This document shows, piece after piece, positions 1 through 6,794 of a DNA stretch of 64,000 nucleotides (position 1 is the stretch's first letter; each line of letters starts with the position of its first letter). The stretch covers positions 62,001 to 126,000 of the forward strand of contig NZ_JACFPL010000005.1 of the NCBI RefSeq assembly GCF_016102005.1. The letters run 5' to 3'. A program made the position numbers and the translations under genes. The notes under the pieces are model-generated. The model made no database searches and had not been told where the DNA came from. It saw nothing but the letters and a program-made list of their open reading frames with translations. Source of the stretch: Bifidobacterium choladohabitans. GTDB taxonomy: Bacteria > Actinomycetota > Actinomycetes > Actinomycetales > Bifidobacteriaceae.

Positions 1-1
1 G

Positions 2-1390
2 ATCGGTACCGGACGCGGCGCCCGTGCCGGCGTGCTCTACCGGTCGGCGGAGGCCCTGCAGGGGGCACATGACGTCGATACCATCGTCCTTGACAAGACC
101 GGCACCATCACCCAGGGCCGGCCTGAACTGGCTGATGCCCTGAGCGTGCATGGGCTGGACGAGGACCTGCTGATCAGAGCGGCTGCGAGCGCCGAGAGCA
201 ATTCCGAGCACCCCCTGGCCCAGGCCATCGTCCAGGCTGCCAAGGATCGGAATCTGGATCTGGTCCCGGCCGAGGACTTCGACTCGGTCACCGGCGCCGG
301 CATCGATGCGACCTTCCCCTCCGGCTCTTTTGACGGAAGCAAGGGCACCTCGCATGTTCTTGTCGGCAACCGCAGGCTGCTTGAGGGCAAGGGAATCGAA
401 CTTGAGGACGAAATGGCGGACCAAGCCGGCCCGCAATCCCTCTTCGACACCGCTCGCAGCTGGGAGGATCAGGGCCGCACGACCATCTTCGTAGCCATCG
501 ACGGCAGGCTTGCCGGGGTCCTGGCCGTGACCGACCAGGTCAAGTCCGGCTCCAAGCAGGCCATCCACGACATGAACGAGCGCGGCATCCAGACCATCAT
601 GCTGACCGGCGACAACCAAGGCACCGCCGAGCAGGTCGGCAGCCAGGTCGGAGTCACCCGGGTGGTGGCACAGATCCATCCCGAGGACAAGGCGAGCATC
701 GTCAAGGCCCTCCAGGCCCAGGGGCACAAGGTGGCCATGATCGGCGACGGCATCAACGACGCCCCGGCCCTGGCCCAGGCCGACCTGGGCATGGCCATCG
801 GTACCGGAACGGATGTGGCCATCGAGTCCGCCGATGTGACCCTGGTCTCGGGCGACCTGAACGCGGCCGTCAAGGCCATCGACCTGTCTGCCGCAACCAT
901 GCGCAACATCCACCAGAATCTCTGGTTCGCCTTCGGGTACAACGGCCTGGGCATCCCCATCGCCGCCGGCGTGCTCTACCCCTTCATCGGCCTCCTGCTC
1001 AACCCCATGATCGCCGGCGCAGCCATGGCCTTCTCATCCCTATCAGTGGTGCTCAACGCCAACCGGCTTCGGCACACGCCCCTGAAGGCCAGGCCGGTCA
1101 AGGAGGCCAAGCCAATCGACATGGATGCCCTGACCAGGGACCTCAGTATTTCCACCCACCAAGAACACAACCAAGAGAAAGGAAACGAGATGGGACTCTT
1201 CCATCGTCATGACGACATGCAGCAGGATCAGGCAACAACGGGCAAAGTCACCGACCCGGTCTGCGGCATGACCATCGACCCCAACACAGCCGCAGCCAAG
1301 CGCGACTACCAGGGCAAGACCTACTACTTCTGCTCGCAGAACTGCGTCAATACCTTCGATGCCGACCCGGAGAAGGTGCTCAACAAGTAA
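2..1390 (+). CDS. copA: Copper-translocating P1B-type ATPase, C-terminal part, with YHS domain
   Basis: The gene is cut by the left edge; frame 2 is open from the first codon (IGTGRGARAG...). It exports copper across the membrane with ATP. The phosphorylation motif DKTGT has its Asp codon at 92-94, followed by SEHPLAQA (the HP motif of P1B ATPases), TGDN and GDGINDAPALA. The final membrane region has FGYNGLGIPIAAG and MAFSSLSVV, the YN and MxxSS signatures of copper-type pumps. After the pump core comes a short linker and a YHS domain (from about nt 1250: TDPVCGMTID, then YYFCSQNC). YHS domains bind metal through Cys and are usually separate or N-terminal, so the C-terminal fusion is a little unusual. 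The N-terminal metal-binding and first membrane segments lie outside the window. Sure of the family; copper rather than silver is by motif. Confidence 0.93.
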   Translation: MGTGRGARAGVLYRSAEALQGAHDVDTIVLDKTGTITQGRPELADALSVHGLDEDLLIRAAASAESNSEHPLAQAIVQAAKDRNLDLVPAEDFDSVTGAGIDATFPSGSFDGSKGTSHVLVGNRRLLEGKGIELEDEMADQAGPQSLFDTARSWEDQGRTTIFVAIDGRLAGVLAVTDQVKSGSKQAIHDMNERGIQTIMLTGDNQGTAEQVGSQVGVTRVVAQIHPEDKASIVKALQAQGHKVAMIGDGINDAPALAQADLGMAIGTGTDVAIESADVTLVSGDLNAAVKAIDLSAATMRNIHQNLWFAFGYNGLGIPIAAGVLYPFIGLLLNPMIAGAAMAFSSLSVVLNANRLRHTPLKARPVKEAKPIDMDALTRDLSISTHQEHNQEKGNEMGLFHRHDDMQQDQATTGKVTDPVCGMTIDPNTAAAKRDYQGKTYYFCSQNCVNTFDADPEKVLNK

Positions 1391-1405
1391 AATTGCAGGC
1401 GTATC

Positions 1406-1442
1406 ATATTCCTGTAGACACTTTTTATGTCTACAGGAATAT
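1406..1442. promoter_or_regulatory. Perfect 15-bp palindrome before the ATPase/RloB-like pair
   Basis: Arm 1406-1420 is exactly complementary to 1428-1442, with a 7-nt loop (ctttttа-type) between. It lies in the 63-nt gap between the copper ATPase stop and the chosen start of the next gene (1454). It could be a terminator for the ATPase transcript (there is no T-tract after it on the plus strand), a dimeric repressor operator, or a 5' hairpin limiting translation of the downstream ATPase. Confidence 0.6.
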
Positions 1443-1453
1443 TGGTGACTATC

Positions 1454-2722
1454 ATGCGTCTGCTCAGAATGGTCGTCGAGGGCCTTGAACCCTTTGAAAA
1501 CCAGACCCTGGCCCTGGATCTTTACGCCCGCGACCAGGTCCGCTCGAAAACCCCTGGCAACGGACTGACTTATCTGGAGAACAGTCCAGGCAGTCACATT
1601 TACGCGCAGAACGTGCTGTGCCTTACAGGCATCAATGCATCTGGCAAAACCACGGCACTCAACGCCCTGGCTCTGGCTGTCAGCATTCTGAGCAGGGATG
1701 CCAGCCCTATGCTGTCCTCCGTCAGGTCCCTCAGCGCTTTCGGGCCCAGCCTGCAGATCTCTTTGATATTCGAGTCCAATCAGCAGTTCTATCTGCTCAA
1801 ATCACAGCTGGATGCGGTCCGGAACGACAACGCCGATGAAAGCACGGACACGCTAGCAGATAGCACTTATCAGTTTTCTCAGGAACAGCTTTGGAAGTAT
1901 CCACGCAAGTCCCTGCCCAAGTCCGTGCTTCGCAATACAGACGCTTTCCAACAACGCTCGGAACTGATCAAGGTCCGGCGTCCGGCAGCCCAATCCTCAG
2001 GCGATGCATCCACCGACACCTATCTGACCAAGGAGGCCTTCGACTACCTCTCGCCTCACTCCAGCATCGTTCTGCCAAAAACCAAGACGGATCTGACTCA
2101 GGTCATCGCCCGCATCGGACCAGAAACGTACTTCCCCATCGTTCCAGTCGGCACCATTGCCGATCCCGTACTGCACGTCTTCGATGACAGCATCGACTAC
2201 TTCCATATCGACCAGGAACACCGCGCCCATCTGAGATTCGCCGGCACCTCTCAAGAGGTGGTCATGTCCAACATGGACACGGGCGGACTGCTCTCCCTGG
2301 GCACAGTCCGCGGATCCCGAATCGTCAAAGTAGCCATCCGGGTCCTGCGCACCGGCGGCTATCTGCTGATCGACGAAATCGAGAACAGCATCAACAAGGA
2401 GCTGGTGCGCATGATCATCAACCTCTTCATGTCTACGACCAGCAACCCTCACGGCGCCACACTGGTGTTCACGACCCACTATGCAGAGCTGCTCGATCTG
2501 ATCCAGCGCAAGGACAATATTTACTTCCTCAGACGCGGCGAGGACGCGCGCAAGGGCATTCAGGCGATCAACTACTCAGAGGCAGTCAGGCGCGGGGAGC
2601 TTAAGCACAGCGAAGTCTTCCTATCCAACTACATCGGAGGCACCGCTCCCAAGGCAGCCGAACTCAAGGCCATGCGACAATACGTAGCTGGCCAGGTAGC
2701 CGGGCAAGAACATCATGCATAG
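1454..2722 (+). CDS. AAA (ABC-type) ATPase of a putative two-gene defence system
   Basis: 422 aa. The N-terminus MRLLRMVVEGLEPF is the first strand typical of AAA_15/AAA_21 ATPases. Walker A is GINASGKTT (about residues 59-67), Walker B LLIDEIEN (about 303-310), and a switch histidine lies in FTTHYAELL (about 340). This is the RloA/AbiLi/OLD-like architecture without a fused nuclease. An upstream ATG at 1427 is in frame but lies inside the palindrome 1406-1442; ATG 1454 with GGTGA upstream starts exactly where the family normally begins. The next gene overlaps its 3' end by 8 nt, so the two are translationally coupled and probably work together. Function in phage defence is inference from family and pairing; the ATPase assignment is firm. 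Confidence 0.85.
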   Translation: MRLLRMVVEGLEPFENQTLALDLYARDQVRSKTPGNGLTYLENSPGSHIYAQNVLCLTGINASGKTTALNALALAVSILSRDASPMLSSVRSLSAFGPSLQISLIFESNQQFYLLKSQLDAVRNDNADESTDTLADSTYQFSQEQLWKYPRKSLPKSVLRNTDAFQQRSELIKVRRPAAQSSGDASTDTYLTKEAFDYLSPHSSIVLPKTKTDLTQVIARIGPETYFPIVPVGTIADPVLHVFDDSIDYFHIDQEHRAHLRFAGTSQEVVMSNMDTGGLLSLGTVRGSRIVKVAIRVLRTGGYLLIDEIENSINKELVRMIINLFMSTTSNPHGATLVFTTHYAELLDLIQRKDNIYFLRRGEDARKGIQAINYSEAVRRGELKHSEVFLSNYIGGTAPKAAELKAMRQYVAGQVAGQEHHA

Positions 2723-3335
2723 TAGGCGGGAGGAGCTTGCAAGGGCCATCGGAGACGACGCAGTGCTCTTCTCCTGCGAAGGCGTGGCCGAGCAGGTCAT
2801 CATCGACAAGCTGGTCACCAAGCATCTGACCTTCATCGATCAGGATCGCATCATCACCGACCCCTACAACAACGATGCCTGGTCAACCCGCGACAGAAGC
2901 GGCGAGAACCTGGCTCGGGACTTCCTGACCCAGGACTACGGACGAGACGTGACCATCTTCTGTATACAGGACCAGCTGGGCCACCGCACCTTGCTACGCC
3001 AGCCTTACGCTGAACATGCCCGGACCATCAACGTCACCACGCATCCCGAGATCGAGATGCTGATCGTCTGCCGCGAAGACAAGCTGGACGAGTACAACAG
3101 TTGGAAGTCGCACCATCGCGGCGCAAAGAACAGCAAGCTGAAGCCCAGTCTCTTCTGCAAGGAGGAGCTGGGCAAGGACGACTACAACTTCCGTAATGTC
3201 AAGAAATATCCCTTTCTGAATCAATACTGGGATGATGCGGATACGCTGGTCAGAGCTTTGGAACTGTACAGGGAAATGACCTCGGCAAAAAAGCAGGGCG
3301 ATGACTTTCTGCTGGCAGATCTGCTCAACATCTGA
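2715..3335 (+). CDS. RloB/TOPRIM-like partner of the upstream ATPase
   Basis: 206 aa, starting inside the last codons of the ATPase gene. Near the N-terminus VLFSCEGVAEQVIIDKL resembles the acidic EGxxE strand of RloB/TOPRIM-like nucleases, and NVTTHPEIEMLIV resembles the NPxFExWLL block of RloB. The C-terminal third (YNFRNVKKYPFLNQY) is conserved-looking but I cannot name it. Known relatives pair with an AAA ATPase in abortive-infection or restriction-linked cassettes (RloAB, AbiL, PARIS-type ATPase plus nuclease). Shorter than PARIS AriB, so that exact system is not claimed. It ends immediately next to the stop of the convergent hydrolase gene, with no spacer. Confidence 0.6.
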   Translation: MHSRREELARAIGDDAVLFSCEGVAEQVIIDKLVTKHLTFIDQDRIITDPYNNDAWSTRDRSGENLARDFLTQDYGRDVTIFCIQDQLGHRTLLRQPYAEHARTINVTTHPEIEMLIVCREDKLDEYNSWKSHHRGAKNSKLKPSLFCKEELGKDDYNFRNVKKYPFLNQYWDDADTLVRALELYREMTSAKKQGDDFLLADLLNI

Positions 3336-4427
3336 TCAGCGGTCGTCAGCGAGCTGCCAGGGCTGGTCGAAAAAGTCGAAGATGCGTTCCAAGTAAGGCC
3401 TCAGGACCTTGTCGGGCATCTGGTAGAGCTCGTGCATGCTGTCCGGGATGCGGACCAGCGTGGCCTGGCAGCCGCCCTGCTGGACCTGGTCGACAAAACG
3501 GTTCTGGGGCATCGGCAGCACAAACCGGTCGGGCTGAGCCTGGAAAAGCAGCAGAGGGGTCTCCACCCGGCTGCACCGGTCGGGACGCAGTATAGCCCGG
3601 CTCATCTCCAGGCTCTCCCTTACCCAGCCGAAGGTGGCGGCGCTGGTCTGGTAGTGCAGCTCCTTGGCCCGCAACTTATGGGTCCAGGCCACCCGAGTCT
3701 GGCTGCCATTGGGGTACTTGCCCATGTCCAGCTCGGGACGGAATGGGCCGAACCCCGGAACCATGCTGCGCGAACGGCCCATCATGCAGGCGGCGTTTGT
3801 CGCCGTCCAGGCCACCGAGGGCATGAACCCGGTCCGCGGCGCAATCATAGGTGATGACAGGACCGCCTTATCGATAAGCGAGGGGAAGGTTTCCAGCATC
3901 CGCGCAGCCACGCCGCCGCCCATGGAGTGAGCATAGAGGACCATGGGATTGTCCTGGGCATACTGCTGGCCCACCTGGGAGCAAAAGGCGGCCAAATCCG
4001 CCACATACCGCTGCCAATGATCCACCCAGATCAGGCTGGGATCGCTCACACCACGGCCGGAGAAACCGTGCCCCCAATGCTCGGGAATGCAGACGGAGTA
4101 CCCCTGCATCAGGAAGTACCAGGCAATCTCCTGGTACTTGTCGGCGAATTCCGAAAAACCGAAGGAGATGATTACGGCCCCGCGCACTCGAGCCGAGCCG
4201 GACTCCACTGCGCCCTGGCGGAAGAGCGTCCTGTCATAGCAGACGTAATGCAGGAGCCGCGAGGGGTCCACACCGCTGAGATGGGCCTTGTCCAACACGG
4301 TTCCCCCATCCTCGCCGCCGTCATGGGAGATCATCCATCCATCACTGCGACAGGAGGCCAGGTCAGGAAGGACGCGATCCTTCATGATTTGGTCGTAGCG
4401 GCGCTCCTCAACCAGTTGGACGCTCAT
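3336..4427 (-). CDS. Alpha/beta hydrolase, lysophospholipase-like
   Basis: 363 aa, cytoplasmic (no signal peptide). The nucleophile elbow is YAHSMGGGVAAR, and the conserved C-terminal histidine is probably in IPDSMHELYQM, with an Asp upstream in FQAQPDRFVLP. The arrangement fits serine aminopeptidase S33/monoglyceride lipase-like hydrolases (Hydrolase_4), which act on acylglycerols or lysophospholipids, but the substrate cannot be read from sequence. It follows the two YhgE/Pip genes on the same strand, 36 nt downstream, and may be co-transcribed with them. Confidence 0.82.
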   Translation of the reverse strand: MSVQLVEERRYDQIMKDRVLPDLASCRSDGWMISHDGGEDGGTVLDKAHLSGVDPSRLLHYVCYDRTLFRQGAVESGSARVRGAVIISFGFSEFADKYQEIAWYFLMQGYSVCIPEHWGHGFSGRGVSDPSLIWVDHWQRYVADLAAFCSQVGQQYAQDNPMVLYAHSMGGGVAARMLETFPSLIDKAVLSSPMIAPRTGFMPSVAWTATNAACMMGRSRSMVPGFGPFRPELDMGKYPNGSQTRVAWTHKLRAKELHYQTSAATFGWVRESLEMSRAILRPDRCSRVETPLLLFQAQPDRFVLPMPQNRFVDQVQQGGCQATLVRIPDSMHELYQMPDKVLRPYLERIFDFFDQPWQLADDR

Positions 4428-4463
4428 GCTCTCACCCTATACCACCTGCCGTTGGACTCGGCC

Positions 4464-6794
4464 CTACATGAGCCGGGTGCTCTCGAGGTTTCTGACAATC
4501 CAGTCATTGAAGCGGATGACGGGCTTGCGCAGGACCAGCCCCAGCAGCAGCGAAGGCACCAGGAAGAGGGCCAGGGTAGCCATCTCCCGCCAGAACTCCA
4601 TGCCATAGGCTCCGGCAACGGCCGACTGCATGGCTCCGATGGCGTGGACGAAGGGCAGGAAGGGATAGACCCCCTGGAAGAAGCCGGGCAGGGTTTCCAT
4701 GGGGAAAGTGCCGCCCGAGCCGGCCACCTGCATGACCAGGAGGATGACGGCGATGGCCTTGCCGATGTCACCGAAGGAGACGACGAGGGTATAGATCAGA
4801 TTCATGAAGACGAAGGAGGTGAAAACCGCCACCAGCACGAACATCAGCGGATGGACGCATTGGACCTTCAGGTAGAAGAGGTCTCCCAGGGCTATCAGGC
4901 AACCCTGGAGGATGGCCATCAGGGCGAAGACCGCGAATCTGCCGAAGTACTCCTGGTAGAGCTGAAGGCCGAAGCGGCGGGCGTTGCCTGGCGACTCCGG
5001 GCGGAAGGCTCCCCAGGAGCGGCGGCCATCGGAATCCTCATCCAGGTCATCGGCCCTCTTCCAGGCATCCTGCAGGGAGTCCAGGTGCAGGATGAAGGCC
5101 TTCTTCTTGTCTGACAGAGCCACCTTCATCATGGCAGCCAGAATGGTGGCACCCACCCAGATGGAGAGGATGGTGTAGAAGGGGGTCATGGCCGACCCGT
5201 AGTTCATGACCGGGAAGACCGCATGCCGATGGATGCCGACCGGCGAGGACAGAAGTGCGGCCAGGGTTTCGGAATCCCCGCCCAGCAGGGATTTGACCTC
5301 CTGCGTATCCTTGCCCTGAGAAGCCTGGGTCAGGTGTCCCCCCAGGTCGGTCAGCCGCTTGGAGGCCTGGTCCAAGCGCTGGGAGATCTCCCCCAGCTGG
5401 TCCTTGGCCTGGCCGATGTCATTGGTCATAGGCCCCGTCAGCGCAGAGGCCCCCTTGACGGTTCCATTCAGACCTGTCAGCAGCCGGTCGGTCGAGGTGA
5501 CCACGGTGTCCATGGAGGAAGCCAAGTCGTCCAGGCGGGGCTTCAGATCATTGCGGTACTGGGTACGGACCTGGTCCACCGAGGCGCGCGCCTGGGCAAT
5601 CCTGTTCTTCAGGTCCTGGCGCTGACCGCCCAGCTTGTCCTTGCCCTCCTTGGCTGTCTGGGAGGCCTGGCTGATCCGGTCGGCCAGGTCGTGCTGGGAG
5701 GCTTGGGCCGCGCGCATTCCGGCCTGGGCCTGATCGATGGCGGTCAGCAGAGCCTGGCGCTGGTCAGCTGTCAGATTGGCATCGGATTCCACAGTGGCAC
5801 GCAGATTCTCCAGGTTGGCGATCATCCCGTCGTAGTCAGCCGCCGAGTCTCTGATCCGCTGGCTCAGATCGTTCAGCTGGCTGCTGACGGCATCGCTCTG
5901 CTGGCCCACCTTGTCGAAGGCGTCGTCGATCTTGGAGCCGATGGTGTCATAGGCGCCCGAGGCCTGGTCGAGAGCGGTATCGACCGCCTGGGCCGACCCG
6001 GAGAGGGACTTGCCCAGATTCTTGGACCCCTTGGTTCCCTGTTTCAGGGCCTTCCTGGCATCGGCCATGGCGGAGTCGGACCGGCCCAGGATCCTGCCGG
6101 TGGAGTCGATCATCTTTCCTGAGGAGTCCAGAAGGCCCGCATAGGCATTCACCTGGCTGGAGGCGGTGGTCAGCCGCTGGGACATCTGATCGATGTGGTC
6201 GGTCGTCCTTGCCAGATAATCCTGGACCTGGGGGCTCTGGGAGTAGGTGAAGACCTGGCTGGCCAGGTCGATCCCCACCTGACCCACGGTCTTGACGAAG
6301 GTCTTGTCGATGGTCGTCGCCACGGTGTCGGCCCCCTGCTCGGTGACATGGGGGGCGATGGCGTTCTTCTTCTCGTTCAGGTAGTACTCGAGGTTGGCGT
6401 GCTTCACATCCTGCGAGAAGAGGGTCATCATGTCCGCGCTGAAATCCTTGGGGATGACGATGGCGGCATAGTACTCGCCCGAGCGCACCCCCTCCAGGGC
6501 CTGGTCACGGTTGACGAACCTCCAGTCCAGCTGGTCGTTGGCCCGCAGCGTGCTGGTGACCGTCTCCCCCACGTTGATCCTGACCGGAATCAGGTCGGAC
6601 TTGTACCCCTTGTCGGTGTTGGCCACGGCCACCTTGATGGCCTTGGTGTTCTTGTAGGGGTCCCAGCTGGCGGCGATGTTGAACCAGGCATAGAGGGCCG
6701 GGACGATGATCAGGCCCATCAGGACGATGATGGCGATGACGTTGCTGGTGGCATCGGCCAGGTCCTTGCGCAGGATCCTCCAAATGTTCCTCAT
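4464..6794 (-). CDS. YhgE/Pip domain membrane protein (second of tandem pair)
   Basis: 776 aa. An N-terminal membrane helix (about residues 20-40, VIAIIVLMGLIIVPALYAWF) is followed by a periplasm-facing YhgE/Pip N domain with YYLNEKKNAIAPHV, then a long alanine/glutamine-rich helical stalk (about 180-480), then a membrane domain with five or six helices near the C-terminus. This is the architecture of YhgE/Pip proteins, which include a Lactococcus phage receptor and are related to EsaA of type VII secretion. The ATG overlaps the stop of the upstream paralogue in ATGA, so the two are coupled and probably form a heteromeric complex. Function here unknown. Confidence 0.9.
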   Translation of the reverse strand: MRNIWRILRKDLADATSNVIAIIVLMGLIIVPALYAWFNIAASWDPYKNTKAIKVAVANTDKGYKSDLIPVRINVGETVTSTLRANDQLDWRFVNRDQALEGVRSGEYYAAIVIPKDFSADMMTLFSQDVKHANLEYYLNEKKNAIAPHVTEQGADTVATTIDKTFVKTVGQVGIDLASQVFTYSQSPQVQDYLARTTDHIDQMSQRLTTASSQVNAYAGLLDSSGKMIDSTGRILGRSDSAMADARKALKQGTKGSKNLGKSLSGSAQAVDTALDQASGAYDTIGSKIDDAFDKVGQQSDAVSSQLNDLSQRIRDSAADYDGMIANLENLRATVESDANLTADQRQALLTAIDQAQAGMRAAQASQHDLADRISQASQTAKEGKDKLGGQRQDLKNRIAQARASVDQVRTQYRNDLKPRLDDLASSMDTVVTSTDRLLTGLNGTVKGASALTGPMTNDIGQAKDQLGEISQRLDQASKRLTDLGGHLTQASQGKDTQEVKSLLGGDSETLAALLSSPVGIHRHAVFPVMNYGSAMTPFYTILSIWVGATILAAMMKVALSDKKKAFILHLDSLQDAWKRADDLDEDSDGRRSWGAFRPESPGNARRFGLQLYQEYFGRFAVFALMAILQGCLIALGDLFYLKVQCVHPLMFVLVAVFTSFVFMNLIYTLVVSFGDIGKAIAVILLVMQVAGSGGTFPMETLPGFFQGVYPFLPFVHAIGAMQSAVAGAYGMEFWREMATLALFLVPSLLLGLVLRKPVIRFNDWIVRNLESTRLM

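Noticed and set aside
3927-5114. 395-codon plus-strand frame
   Set aside because: It is the shadow of the minus-strand hydrolase and YhgE/Pip genes, rich in His/Gly/Gln as expected for an antisense frame in GC-rich DNA.
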